This document shows positions 1-8,575 of a stretch of 64,000 nt of DNA, one piece after another. The translations under genes were made by a program, and so were the position numbers. Every line of letters starts with the position of its first letter. The first letter of the stretch is position 1. Under the pieces are notes generated by a model. The model was given only the letters and a program-made list of their open reading frames with translations. It did not search any database and was not told the origin of the DNA. The stretch is taken from the NCBI RefSeq assembly GCF_030812255.1, contig NZ_JAUSSH010000002.1, positions 310,001 through 374,000 on the forward strand. Reading direction: 5' to 3'. This stretch comes from Paeniglutamicibacter psychrophenolicus (lineage in GTDB: Bacteria > Actinomycetota > Actinomycetes > Actinomycetales > Micrococcaceae).

Positions 1-2
1 TC

Positions 3-374
3 TACTCCCCGCGGAATTCCGGGGGTTTCAGGGAGTCCTGGGCACTCCATTGCTCGCACCCAGGAACCGGGCGTCCGCTGCGCGGCCGGCTGTTGCCTTC
101 GGCCAAATAGGGCGAGTCGGGCCGGTTCGCCGCCCGTTCCCCGCCCGCTAGACGCTACGCAAGCTTCGGCTTGTAAATAGAGCCGGCCGAACAAGCAAGA
201 AAGACTTGCGATGATGAGTCTCAGCCGTAGTTCTACCCAGAAGAAAATCGGATTCACCGCCTCACGAAAGGAGAGTCCGTGGGCTTCGCACACGGTTTCG
301 ATGTCATCAAGGTAATCGGCTGCTAAGACAAACGGATCTATAGGGCTGCATGTTGTCGCGATCTTGCAATCCAT
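3..374 (-). CDS. possible partial hypothetical gene running off the left edge
   Basis: An open frame begins at an ATG at 374 on the minus strand and stays open to the window edge, at least 124 codons. The first 65 or so residues look protein-like, with an acidic stretch (ADYLDDIETVCEAHG) and a hydrophobic segment (LRLIIASLSCLFGRLYLQA); the rest runs through a GC-rich imperfect repeat and is probably less meaningful. I see no convincing ribosome binding site and recognise no family. In DNA this GC-rich a long open frame can arise by chance, so this is a weak call. Confidence 0.2.
   Translation of the reverse strand, partial: MDCKIATTCSPIDPFVLAADYLDDIETVCEAHGLSFREAVNPIFFWVELRLRLIIASLSCLFGRLYLQAEACVASSGRGTGGEPARLALFGRRQQPAAQRTPGSWVRAMECPGLPETPGIPRGV
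32..95 (+). repeat. imperfect direct repeat, copy 1
   Basis: This 64-bp segment begins GGAGTCCTGGGCACTC and ends GCGCGGCCGGCTGTTG. It recurs with a few substitutions and a 4-base length difference about 378 bp downstream (410-469). The last 23 bases are identical in both copies. The pair flanks a stretch without a clear gene, upstream of the small-gene cluster. Confidence 0.75.
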
Positions 375-785
375 GTGTGCGGCGCACCGTGTCCAGCTCA
401 CCGGAGGGAGGAGTCCTGGGTACTCGCTCGCATCCAGGGACCGGGTGTCCGCTGCGCGGCCGGCTGTTGACCTGATCCGCCTCCGGCGCATCAGGTGCCG
501 GCCTGCGGCCGTCGCCTTTTTCGGTTGCTGTCCTTCGGAGTTTATGTCCCGACACCAAGGGCACAAGCCCCTTGCTGCGCTGCGGGGCCAGCCCGGCAAA
601 TTCTGTGTCCGGCGCTGCGCTTATTTCCGGACAAACAATTGGCCGGCCTGCCCTAAAGGGTTGCTGCTCCTTGGTGCTCGGTCCGCTCATTTCATTTCGC
701 CAGCAACCAAAAAAACGCGGGGGAGAGACAAAGCGCGGGGCTGGTTCCGCGATCCCCCCTCATCCACAGATTGAGGAAAACAACC
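375..785. other. gene-less leader region before the small-gene cluster
   Basis: I see no supported gene here. The stretch holds repeat copy 2, then a GC-rich leader, and ends with the ribosome binding site (GAGGA at 773-777) of the DUF4192 gene. Confidence 0.5.
410..469 (+). repeat. imperfect direct repeat, copy 2
   Basis: Second copy of the segment at 32-95, 60 bp long, beginning GGAGTCCTGGGTACTC and sharing the same last 23 bases. Confidence 0.75.
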
Positions 786-1775
786 ATGGAAAGCATCGAA
801 GCAACCACCATGGCCGAGGTCACGGCAGTCGCCATCCACGGAATCGGCTTCATCCCCACTTCGTCGGTGGTTCTCATGCTGACGAACGACAACGGACTGC
901 TGGCCACCCTGCGCGTGGACGCCCTCCCCAAAGCACCCGCCGAGGAATGGGCACAGCAAATCACCACGTACGTTCAACGCGTGAGTGATGCCTACAGCGT
1001 TATCCTGTTGAGCTTCGAGAACGAAAAGTCCATGACCACCCAGCAGTTCCGCGCGTTGGGCGATACCTTGGCCCGCGCGGGATGCCCCATCAGGAACTCG
1101 GTGCTCATCACCGATGGATGGGTCATGGACTACGACGGCGACTCCACCGACGCGGTGGAATTCTCCACCGTGGCCGAATCCAACGCGGCACTCGCCTTGA
1201 TGGTCAGCACCACCAAGGCCGCCAAGATGGCCGCAGACATCCCGGCCTGCACCACCCCGGCCAGCATCAGCGACCTCGAGAAATTCATCAATGACGCCCG
1301 CCACATGGGCTTCGAGGAGGCCGAAACCCGCACCGTGGTGCGCGGCACGCTGGCCGACATGGTCGGCGGCTACCGCCACAACGGGAGCGTCACCCCCGCG
1401 CACGCCGCATGGCTGGCCGGGATCTGCACCAACAAGAACGTGCGCGACCTGCTGTTCGCCTCGCTGGCCACCACCAGCGACGACGCCGAAACGATTAGCG
1501 CCGTCCTGATGGGGGAGAAAGCACCGGAAGATTGGGAATTCTTCCTCACGGGTGCCGACGCAGTCTATACCGCGCTGGAATTCATCCCCGAAGCCAGCCG
1601 CACCGACCTACTGGCCGGAGTCGGATGGATACGCTGGATCGACGGCAAGGGAAGCGAAGCCATGAAATTCCTGGCCCTCGCACTTGAAGCCGACCCCGAG
1701 CACCGCCTCACCACCCTGTTGATCAAAATGATCAACACCGGCGAACTCCCGAGGTCAGCCAGCACCAAGCGCTAG
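786..1775 (+). CDS. DUF4192 domain protein
   Basis: The 329-residue product looks like the actinobacterial DUF4192 family, whose biochemical role is not established. The N-terminal part has the family's pattern of a short strand, 'FIPTSSVVLMLT' and a basic/hydrophobic stretch, followed by an alanine-rich helical C-terminal half. I place the start at ATG 786 because GAGGA lies at 773-777 at good spacing; an in-frame TTG at 771 would leave no room for that site. It is the first of four same-strand genes, the other three small and unknown. Such clusters are common on actinobacterial plasmids and integrative elements, which fits the accessory setting but is inference. A long hairpin follows the stop codon. 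Confidence 0.8.
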   Translation: MESIEATTMAEVTAVAIHGIGFIPTSSVVLMLTNDNGLLATLRVDALPKAPAEEWAQQITTYVQRVSDAYSVILLSFENEKSMTTQQFRALGDTLARAGCPIRNSVLITDGWVMDYDGDSTDAVEFSTVAESNAALALMVSTTKAAKMAADIPACTTPASISDLEKFINDARHMGFEEAETRTVVRGTLADMVGGYRHNGSVTPAHAAWLAGICTNKNVRDLLFASLATTSDDAETISAVLMGEKAPEDWEFFLTGADAVYTALEFIPEASRTDLLAGVGWIRWIDGKGSEAMKFLALALEADPEHRLTTLLIKMINTGELPRSASTKR

Positions 1776-1785
1776 CCCAACCACC

Positions 1786-1827
1786 AGCTAAGTGGGGCGA
1801 CGTTCCAAAACGTCGCCCCACTTAGCT
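1786..1827 (+). terminator. perfect 19-bp stem-loop after the DUF4192 gene
   Basis: Arms at 1786-1804 (AGCTAAGTGGGGCGACGTT) and 1809-1827 pair perfectly around a CCAA loop. It begins 10 bases after the DUF4192 stop. No T run follows on the plus strand, so it may be an intrinsic terminator of the actinobacterial type without a U tail, or a processing site between this gene and the next. Confidence 0.7.
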
Positions 1828-1856
1828 ACACTCACACCCAAAAGGGAGACCCACAC

Positions 1857-2273
1857 ATGAGCATCGACATGGCCTTTGGCCACCACCCCACGCAGCTCCG
1901 CAATGAATCCCCTTGGGAGCCGCGGCTACAGAATTCGGCGGCGGCCTCCTCCGCAAGCTCCCCCGGCCGCCGCACCAGGGCGCTGCGCGCCCCGGACACC
2001 CCGGCACGGGGAAACCACGACACCTTCACCCACCAAGGCACCGCGTACGAACTCATACGCTTTTACCCCGGCGACGCACCGGCCCAAGCAGTGCCGCACC
2101 ACCGGGCCACCGCCGAGATCCCCACCAACAGCGGAAACCTGGTCCTTCCGGTTGAAGTCACCGCCCGCACCACACACCTGGTGCACGTCGCCTGGACCGA
2201 CGACACCGGGGAACTCGTGGGCACCTGGTGCCCCACCGATATGGTGAGAACAGAACTCGGACCAAGGAACTAG
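1857..2273 (+). CDS. small hypothetical protein in the DUF4192 cluster
   Basis: The 138-residue product has no family I recognise. The N-terminal third is rich in proline, serine and arginine; the C-terminal half looks folded, with alternating hydrophobic residues (LVLPVEVTART, LVHVAWTDDTG) typical of beta strands and a cysteine in 'GTWCPTD'. The start at 1857 follows AAAGGGAG at a usual spacing. It lies between the DUF4192 gene and another small gene 12 bp downstream, on the same strand, so the last three genes probably form one transcript. Confidence 0.6.
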   Translation: MSIDMAFGHHPTQLRNESPWEPRLQNSAAASSASSPGRRTRALRAPDTPARGNHDTFTHQGTAYELIRFYPGDAPAQAVPHHRATAEIPTNSGNLVLPVEVTARTTHLVHVAWTDDTGELVGTWCPTDMVRTELGPRN

Positions 2274-2285
2274 GAGACCACGATC

Positions 2286-2690
2286 ATGGACGATGACAAG
2301 ACCCCCGCGGCGGTGCAGGAAGCCGACACCACCTACGACGCACTGCGCGCCCTGGCCCACCTCACCCTGGGAACCCACCCGGCACCGGTGGTGTACGGGA
2401 TCCTGGGAATCCTCAAAAACTTCGGCAGCTTCCTGCCCCAGATTTCCGAACAGCTCGCCCAGGGACTGGTGAAATCGCTCGAGGAATACGACGTCACCGA
2501 ATACGAGGGCAAAGACCCAGCAGTCAGCGTCACCCTGGACGGGGAACACCTCCCCCGGGCCGCAAAGCTGGCCCAGCAAATGGGCGAGGAACTGGCCAAG
2601 AGCCAAAACGCCATCGGCGGGCAAGGATACCGAACCGCCGAGGAGCGCCGCCGTCTGGAAGAACTCCGACGCGAAAACACCGGCGGCTAA
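2286..2690 (+). CDS. small hypothetical protein, helical
   Basis: The 134-residue product is predicted by eye to be mainly helical, with a hydrophobic centre (VVYGILGILKNFGSFLP) and a charged C terminus rich in Glu and Arg (AEERRRLEELRREN) that could form a short coiled coil. AGGAG lies just before the ATG. It follows the previous gene by 12 bp, and its stop is 2 bp before the next start, so the genes are probably cotranscribed. I recognise no family. Confidence 0.6.
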   Translation: MDDDKTPAAVQEADTTYDALRALAHLTLGTHPAPVVYGILGILKNFGSFLPQISEQLAQGLVKSLEEYDVTEYEGKDPAVSVTLDGEHLPRAAKLAQQMGEELAKSQNAIGGQGYRTAEERRRLEELRRENTGG

Positions 2691-2692
2691 CC

Positions 2693-2995
2693 ATGGGAAC
2701 GCTGGACCCCGATAAGTACCAGGAACTACTCAACGCCCACGACGAGCTGGACAACGTCCCGGTCCGCCTGACCCGCCACCAAGCGCAAAAATGTGCCGCC
2801 ATCATCGCCGCCGGCCAAGACGGCCATACCGCCTACGCCGAGGCCACGGTCACCGTCGCCAAGTACCTGCAGGCACTCGCCCTGGACGTGCTGCCGGGCA
2901 TTTCCCTCACCGAAAAGGACGGTGCCGCGCTGTGGCAGATTCTCGAGGACCTGCCCTGGCCCGCCCCCGGACCACCGGCTCAGCAACCCACCTGA
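2693..2995 (+). CDS. small hypothetical protein
   Basis: The 100-residue acidic helical protein starts 2 bp after the preceding stop codon, which suggests translational coupling. Its middle (LTRHQAQKCAAIIAAGQDG) resembles a helical bundle; the last 15 residues are proline-rich. I recognise no family. It ends the plus-strand cluster; the next genes run towards it from the right, with about 100 bp of non-coding sequence between, so this is the border with the defence locus. Confidence 0.55.
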   Translation: MGTLDPDKYQELLNAHDELDNVPVRLTRHQAQKCAAIIAAGQDGHTAYAEATVTVAKYLQALALDVLPGISLTEKDGAALWQILEDLPWPAPGPPAQQPT

Positions 2996-3097
2996 ACCGG
3001 CCGCACCACAAACCAAAACAGCCAAAGACGGCGTTGACGACCAAAAGGGTGTCCGCGTCATTGTCCGTGCAGCGGGCAAACTGAATCCTGCGCGTCC

Positions 3098-3463
3098 TTA
3101 GACTTGGTCGAAGATATCTCCAACACTGCCAATGTGGCCCTGACTGATGTCCAAGGCTAGGCGTCTCAGCCCTTTGCTCATCAGGATTTGGACGACTCTA
3201 TAGGGCTCGGAAGCATGTACGGGGTGCGTTTCCTGAACTATGAAGGCCATCAGTCCCTCATCATCGAGGTTTGAACTGACGTAGTTGGCTCCGCCCGGTG
3301 TCCCCGTCGAGATATCCCGCTCCGGGGACAGTCCTTTTTCTATTGCATAGGCAAAACCCAAGCGGATGAGTGACATCTGGTCCTCCAGAGCAAGAACCCT
3401 TTTCAAGTCCTCCACGCAAGCGTCTGCTTCGATCGTCAATGCGATGTTCCTCAGGTCAGACAT
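3098..3463 (-). CDS. small protein ending the ATPase/helicase defence operon
   Basis: The 121-residue product is the last gene of a five-gene minus-strand run and overlaps the end of the ATPase gene by 8 bp, so it is almost certainly cotranslated with it. The N-terminal half is helical (ALEDQMSLIRLGFAYAIEKG); the C-terminal half is more polar. Its length and place next to a DndD-like ATPase recall the small DndE protein of DNA phosphorothioation systems, but I cannot see a convincing sequence match, so function is left open. It probably forms part of the same complex. Confidence 0.65.
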   Translation of the reverse strand: MSDLRNIALTIEADACVEDLKRVLALEDQMSLIRLGFAYAIEKGLSPERDISTGTPGGANYVSSNLDDEGLMAFIVQETHPVHASEPYRVVQILMSKGLRRLALDISQGHIGSVGDIFDQV

Positions 3464-5408
3464 TGACTTGGCTCCCTTGCTTAGCTATTTCCGTGTGACG
3501 CACGGAAATTCGTTCCAACGAGTACTCGCTTATCAAATTCGCACCGAGTGCATCCACGGCTTCTTGTCGATCGAACTCGCCTTCGAATGCGAGTAGAACG
3601 ACTTGTCTAGCCATCTTCGGGAGAGCGGCAACCACGTGGGCAGTGTGGTCGCTATCTAACCGTCCGAAGGGTGAATCCATGATGACAGGACCTCGCACGG
3701 CTGCACTGTCCTGAAGAGCTGCTATCAGCGAAAGGGCGACAAGATGTTCATAGCCCGCCGATCGTCCGGTGACGACTTCATTATCTGGTCCCAGTATCTG
3801 GAGACCATAGCCTTCGGTGATGGCGAGGCCTCGATAGTCAGGTTCCGCGGCCAAATCAATGAAGACCTCGGAGGCACGCTGCTCTACTTTATTGCGGAGT
3901 TTGGCGCGGTACGCAGTGATGGACTCATCGAAGAGTTTGAGGAGTTCGGCTGCGACTTGTTCTTTAAGGATGACCGAAGGGTCGGTCTTACTGGCGTGGC
4001 TGCGAATGTTGCGAATGATTAGCTGGATAGAGGCATCTTGCTCGGCGACCTTCTTATTCAGGTCTTGATGTCTCTCGTTGTCCCGGTAAAGCTGGATCCT
4101 GCGTTGGTCCCGCTCGCTTTTCAGCTGGCGGATTTTATCCTCGCCGATGTTACTCAGCTTTGCCTCGATCTCAGCCATCTCTTCGAGAATCTCGTGTTGT
4201 TCCAGCTGTAAGTCACGAAGGGCCTTATCCCTGTCGGTCACTAGTCTTCTATCGATGGAGCTGAAGGAACTCCATTTTTGCTTGGAACGTCGCGATATCT
4301 CAAGGTTTACGTGCAGATCTTCACTGTTGAGACCACCAAGTCCATCCTGCAGCTCGGCGATTAGTTGTTCCCTAAGATGTGGGTCCGTCCCTCTATGGCA
4401 AACGGGGCAGTCTGAATGGAGATCAAGATGTTTTAGGTCCCGGTCCAGTGCTTGGGCGTTGCCCAGGTCCGTCTCGTATTTTTCGATCTGGGTAGTCAAG
4501 TGGTCGACGTGCTTCTTAGCCCGGGCTGAGATCAGTAGTTTCCAAAGGTCCGGGGAAAGTTCATTCAGTGCTTGCCGGGCCAGGACCTGGCCATCTTCGG
4601 TTCGTTTGAGTCCTTGGCGCAGTGAATCAAGCTTGTCCAATAGGCCTTCGCTCTGTTGGTGGGATCGGAGGAGCTCTTCGAGTTCGTCGAAGCGTGCCTG
4701 CGCCGCTTCTAGCTCCTTTACGATTTCTTGGGCAGACCGCTGATAACTGGCTTTGTAATCTTCGGCTGTCGTGAGGGCTGCGCCGAGCCGCTTCGTTTCG
4801 TCCTCTGTTTTGGCTATTTCTGCGAGCCTGCGGGCCGCTGATCTCCTATATTCTGAGACGTGTTCCCTGGCCTGGCTAACGAGGGGGATACCCAAAACTC
4901 GTTCGATTTCCTTCTCAAGGTCCTGTCCCTCCGGCGAATCGTTGTCCAAGAGTGCTTCGTACTTCCGCAGTAACTCCCCATCGAACAAAAAGAATTGACT
5001 GACTGAGCGCGGAGCCAGCTGGTTCATCACCTTGTCTGTCACATCTTGGGGGAGAACGGAGCCATCCCGCTCGAGCAGGATGGATTCTTGGGGATTTTTC
5101 CGGTCGTCATAGTTTCGAGTGAGCCGGTAATTTAAAGCGTCGCTGGTGAATTCCAGCACGGTCGCAAACGACCCATATCCCCGTTCCTTGCGGGACTCCG
5201 AATTGGCCAGTTCACTAGCCTGCTCGACTCTGTTTCGGCGCAAAATCTCCCCGTAGAGGGCATAACGGAATGCGTTGTGGAGGGTCGTTTTGCCCCTGCC
5301 GTTTGGACCGTACGCAATATAGACACCGCGATCCCGAGAAAATGAAATCGTTTGTTCGCCCTTGTAAGGACCGAAGTCCCGCATCGTGAGGCTATTTAGT
5401 GTCAACAT
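3456..5408 (-). CDS. DndD-like SMC/Rad50-type ATPase with zinc hook
   Basis: The 650-residue protein is an ABC-type ATPase of the SMC/Rad50/RecN class, closest in layout to DndD-like proteins of DNA modification and defence systems. Walker A (GPNGRGKTT) lies near residue 35. Two long coiled-coil arms (about 170-330 and 380-500) flank a CPVCHRG zinc-hook motif near 335. An ABC signature-like TGRSAGYEH and a Walker B (VIMDSPFGRLD) near 575 close the head domain; that Walker B is typical of DndD. The start lies inside the end of the upstream 71-residue gene (17-bp overlap). With the helicase and methyltransferase next door, a role in sensing or cutting unmodified foreign DNA is likely, but that is inference. 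Confidence 0.85.
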   Translation of the reverse strand: MLTLNSLTMRDFGPYKGEQTISFSRDRGVYIAYGPNGRGKTTLHNAFRYALYGEILRRNRVEQASELANSESRKERGYGSFATVLEFTSDALNYRLTRNYDDRKNPQESILLERDGSVLPQDVTDKVMNQLAPRSVSQFFLFDGELLRKYEALLDNDSPEGQDLEKEIERVLGIPLVSQAREHVSEYRRSAARRLAEIAKTEDETKRLGAALTTAEDYKASYQRSAQEIVKELEAAQARFDELEELLRSHQQSEGLLDKLDSLRQGLKRTEDGQVLARQALNELSPDLWKLLISARAKKHVDHLTTQIEKYETDLGNAQALDRDLKHLDLHSDCPVCHRGTDPHLREQLIAELQDGLGGLNSEDLHVNLEISRRSKQKWSSFSSIDRRLVTDRDKALRDLQLEQHEILEEMAEIEAKLSNIGEDKIRQLKSERDQRRIQLYRDNERHQDLNKKVAEQDASIQLIIRNIRSHASKTDPSVILKEQVAAELLKLFDESITAYRAKLRNKVEQRASEVFIDLAAEPDYRGLAITEGYGLQILGPDNEVVTGRSAGYEHLVALSLIAALQDSAAVRGPVIMDSPFGRLDSDHTAHVVAALPKMARQVVLLAFEGEFDRQEAVDALGANLISEYSLERISVRHTEIAKQGSQVNV

Positions 5409-5607
5409 TCAGGTCTCCCTTTTCCACGCGGCCGGCAGCCCAAGCGTTGATGATTTTGTCGCTTTGCTTTTTGGCTTCTGCAGCATCCGCCGAGAAATTC
5501 ACCTGGATATTCAGGAGATCTTCCACCAGCCTTGCGTCCAGACCTGGAAAATTCCTTTCTCGGACTTCTTGAACCGTCAAATACAGTTCTGATGAATCGC
5601 TCTTCAA
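5392..5607 (-). CDS. small protein between helicase and ATPase
   Basis: This 71-residue gene begins directly after the helicase stop codon and overlaps the ATPase start by 17 bp, which argues that it is real despite its size. The sequence is acidic and helical (YLTVQEVRERNFPGLDARLVEDLLNI, split here by its own predicted turn at FPGL). Small proteins of similar size often sit beside DndD-like ATPases in DNA modification clusters. No catalytic motif is visible; an accessory or bridging subunit is the simplest guess. Confidence 0.65.
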   Translation of the reverse strand: MKSDSSELYLTVQEVRERNFPGLDARLVEDLLNIQVNFSADAAEAKKQSDKIINAWAAGRVEKGDLNVDTK

Positions 5608-7737
5608 CTAATCCCCCTCAATTGATTCTTCATCTTCTTCATATCCTGCTTTCATGAGCTCACTGAGTTCTTCAAGTTGGATGCCCATGTCAATGATCTT
5701 CGCTTCAATTTTTGATACCGAGTCTGTGTTCAGTCCCCAGGCCGCGAATTGAGAAGCCCGCGCGAGTTCGCCGACGACGAGAGGCCATGAAGAGTCTGTT
5801 CGCTGAACTTCGTCGGGGAGCACCAAGATGTCCACCAAAGTCGCGATGGTTTTATTGGGTGCTTTCCTGAGAATCCTTCCTCGACGTTGGATGAACTCTC
5901 GCTCGTTGCGCGACGAAGCGATGACAAGTGCATGCGTAGCCGAGGGGATGTCTACTCCCTCGTCGAGGCACTTGATCGAAATGATGATTCCCCCTTCTGA
6001 ATCGAACATACGCAAGGTGTTTATCGGGTCGCCGGTCATGGCGCTGTGGTAAGCCCAGGCTGTTATATCGAGGTCGTTGAGACCCACCCGTAGTTCCTCT
6101 ACTTGCACTTGGTTGTCACAGTAGATAAGCCACTTTTGTTTCTCATCCGGCTTGTAGTTTTCAACGACAGTGCGGATCGCTGCGGGGATCTTGCGCGATG
6201 CAGACTTAGCTATGCGCGCCCGTTCAATGAGCTTCATCTTTAGCTGGTCGGACATAGGGGCGGTTGCGTCAGATGATCTATCCATTGCTGTGCGCCGGCG
6301 TATTTCCGTCGTCAGAATATCCCAGCGTTCTTGTTCTTCCTCGGTGAGACTGACCCACTGTGGATGGTATTCATACTTAGCCAGAACCCCGTCATCTAGG
6401 GCATTCTTCAGGGTGTATCGATGCACGGTGCCGTCGAAATAGTTGGAGACGGCCAGCGTTCCTTCGGGATCGTTTGCTCGGTTCGGAGTTGCGCTCAGAC
6501 CTAATCGCTGAGGTGCCGTTAGCCATTCAAGCAGTTCCCTGTACTGCAGGCTTCCGGCTCGATGAGACTCATCAAAGAGAACGAAGGCCTTATCCACGCC
6601 CCGCTGTACCTGGGCCCTGAACATCGGCGTGGATGCGCTGTTGAGCACTGCGACGATGACGTACGGTCGGTTCGTCTCATGGTTCTCCATGGCCGCCCTG
6701 AGGATGGGCGCTGTGCGCCATCTGTTATGTCCAGCACCGACGGAGATGACCTTTGCACCTAAGACCTCGCGTGCTTGTACGGCCCATTGCTCGAGTAGTA
6801 GCTTGGACGGCACCAGAATGATGGGGATGAGGCCGCCCCGGATCGCTTGTTGAGCGCAATATAGGCCCGAGACGCTTTTTCCGGAGCCAGTGGCATGCGC
6901 AAATATGCCTTGGTGGCCATTGGCTTGCCATGCCCTGAAGGCCGCCCCCTGATGGTCTCGGAGTTCGATCCCACCGACTTCGAGTTTTGCAGCGTTGGCT
7001 TTCGAGACGGAAGCGTCCCGAAGGAATGCTTCAAGGTCGACATCCTTCGCCACGATCTCGATCTCACGGCGGATGTCGTCGGGCAAACCCACAACGGTGA
7101 CGCCGGGGACCTTCGAATCCCAAATGTCCTCGAATCTTCCGACGGCTTTTGCGACCCGCTCGGCGTCCCTTCCACCGGCCCAGGATGGCCAGACATCGAT
7201 GGATTCAATATTCCCATGCCTAGAAAGCCCCAGGTACGTCTCGTTGAGGGAACCTCTGAATCCGACGCTGTCGCCGGCGGAGTCCCGAAACAAGCCAACT
7301 TTGTCATGAAACATGCTTTTGCTGCTGGAAGCGGTGTGCAGGGCGACTTTGGCCAGCCGTAGATCCAGAAGCCCGTTGGCTACCAGGGCGGCAAACAACT
7401 TAGCTCCGTCTGCCGCGGGAGAAGCAAGAAGATCTCGGAGCTCACAGCGGAGCATTTCGGAGAGCTCGGTATCGTTCCGCGCCGCATAGCCGTAGACGAG
7501 CCCATCGGCATCATTCGAACTCATCCTTGGAGAGCATAGAATTCGCATCCTCCCGCCGTTAGTTTGGAAAAAGGTGCCCAACGACCCGTGCAGCAGATGA
7601 AAAACCGTCGAGCTGAAGAATCCCGTGATCCGGTCGTAAGTCGTGGCGTGCCGATAGCACGGTCCGTAGAAATCCCTTGCTATGTCGTCCGATTCACTGG
7701 AGTACTCGGTTTTCAGGTCTCCTATCGCCCTGAGCAT
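5608..7737 (-). CDS. PLD-nuclease/DEAD-box superfamily 2 helicase
   Basis: The 709-residue protein joins an N-terminal phospholipase D-like domain to a superfamily 2 helicase. The PLD-like HKD signature is visible near residue 143 (FHDKVGLF, then GFRGSLNET). Helicase motifs follow in order: Walker A ATGSGKS near 285, DESH (motif II) near 390, SATPNR (III) near 415 and QRRGRILR (VI) near 618. A single HKD motif suggests the protein would act as a nuclease only as a dimer. Its ATG shares one base with the stop codon of the upstream 207-residue gene (TGATG). Helicases of this build occur in restriction and phage-defence loci; the role here is probably DNA translocation or cleavage with the ATPase. 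Confidence 0.85.
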   Translation of the reverse strand: MLRAIGDLKTEYSSESDDIARDFYGPCYRHATTYDRITGFFSSTVFHLLHGSLGTFFQTNGGRMRILCSPRMSSNDADGLVYGYAARNDTELSEMLRCELRDLLASPAADGAKLFAALVANGLLDLRLAKVALHTASSSKSMFHDKVGLFRDSAGDSVGFRGSLNETYLGLSRHGNIESIDVWPSWAGGRDAERVAKAVGRFEDIWDSKVPGVTVVGLPDDIRREIEIVAKDVDLEAFLRDASVSKANAAKLEVGGIELRDHQGAAFRAWQANGHQGIFAHATGSGKSVSGLYCAQQAIRGGLIPIILVPSKLLLEQWAVQAREVLGAKVISVGAGHNRWRTAPILRAAMENHETNRPYVIVAVLNSASTPMFRAQVQRGVDKAFVLFDESHRAGSLQYRELLEWLTAPQRLGLSATPNRANDPEGTLAVSNYFDGTVHRYTLKNALDDGVLAKYEYHPQWVSLTEEEQERWDILTTEIRRRTAMDRSSDATAPMSDQLKMKLIERARIAKSASRKIPAAIRTVVENYKPDEKQKWLIYCDNQVQVEELRVGLNDLDITAWAYHSAMTGDPINTLRMFDSEGGIIISIKCLDEGVDIPSATHALVIASSRNEREFIQRRGRILRKAPNKTIATLVDILVLPDEVQRTDSSWPLVVGELARASQFAAWGLNTDSVSKIEAKIIDMGIQLEELSELMKAGYEEDEESIEGD

Positions 7738-8360
7738 CAGATCCCCCCTTTGAGAAGAGTTTCCGTCGACCGTTGAAGGCGCAGCGACAATGCCTCAACC
7801 AGCCGCGCCGGTCGAGCGCACACTATAGTTTCGCTGACTCGCATCCCCTTTAGCCGGCGCTCCCCCTCGGCCAATCCTGCGGACAAGGCCCCGAAGACGA
7901 CTTCCGGCGGAGCCTGAATGCTCTTGGAGAACGGGAATCCAGCCCCCGCATCATGAAGGTCCGTATCCCACAAAATGAAGACATCCAGTTCGAGGTGATA
8001 CCCCACTACTATGGGGCGGACGCCCAGACTGCGGTCGAATTCATACCGCGAGCTACCTTCTACAACCTTCTGAATGCCGGAGGTGAGCTGAATTTTGAAG
8101 GTACCCAACTGCCGTTCGGAGGCATGCTGGGTAGCGTTATATATGTAGAAACGAAGCGAGTGGGGAAGTGGAAGCTCGGTCTTAACAATGAGTGGCTTCT
8201 GCTTGAGCGTTTCTTCGTCTGGAATCTCGGACAAGGAGCTAGATAAAGCCCTAATCAGGACTCGATGCAATTGAACCGTGGTGGCAGTTCCCTTGTCCGG
8301 AAGCGCCGAACGGAAAATGGCGTCGGGTACGGTCACCCATGACGGATCGAAAAGTGCCAT
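7737..8360 (-). CDS. MTaX1-like methyltransferase-associated protein
   Basis: The 207-residue product leads the minus-strand operon. Its pattern (FYIYNATQH near the middle, then KIQL, VVGYHLELDVFILWD, and a C-terminal FSKSIQ...VVFGALSAGL) resembles a domain found beside DNA methyltransferases and type II restriction genes that I recall as MTaX1; I assign this from memory with moderate confidence. The D-x-F-x-L-W-D segment is the most conserved-looking part. No clear PD-(D/E)XK triad is visible. A role in recognising target DNA or as a restriction component is possible. The methyltransferase gene is divergent, 215 bp away. Confidence 0.6.
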   Translation of the reverse strand: MALFDPSWVTVPDAIFRSALPDKGTATTVQLHRVLIRALSSSLSEIPDEETLKQKPLIVKTELPLPHSLRFYIYNATQHASERQLGTFKIQLTSGIQKVVEGSSRYEFDRSLGVRPIVVGYHLELDVFILWDTDLHDAGAGFPFSKSIQAPPEVVFGALSAGLAEGERRLKGMRVSETIVCARPARLVEALSLRLQRSTETLLKGGI

Positions 8361-8575
8361 GGCGGTTCCCCCAGTCCCAAATCGCTTGATGAATTATGAA
8401 TCTCAGTGTCTCAGCTGATTCGGGATTTATCCGTATTGACCACAGGAATAGCCAGGATTGGCGTAGTAGAGATCGATCTGGCCTCTTTGAGATTGATCTC
8501 ATCCAGATGCCCCTCCGGAGGAACGATGCTTGGAACGGCTAAGCTGAGATGTCGCAGATCTACTGAAGGAAGCTC
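8361..8575. promoter_or_regulatory. divergent promoter region between defence operon and methyltransferase
   Basis: These 215 bp separate two divergent starts and must carry promoters for both. I see a possible plus-strand -35 (TTGACC near 8437) but no clear -10, and no convincing operator. AAGGAAGC just before 8576 serves as the methyltransferase ribosome binding site. A 75-codon open frame on the minus strand overlaps the methyltransferase start and is judged spurious. Confidence 0.45.

Noticed and set aside
3098-8360. Complete DNA phosphorothioation (Dnd) system
   Set aside because: Only a DndD-like ATPase is clear; no DndA, DndB or DndC (cysteine desulfurase, regulator, PAPS-reductase-like) genes are present.
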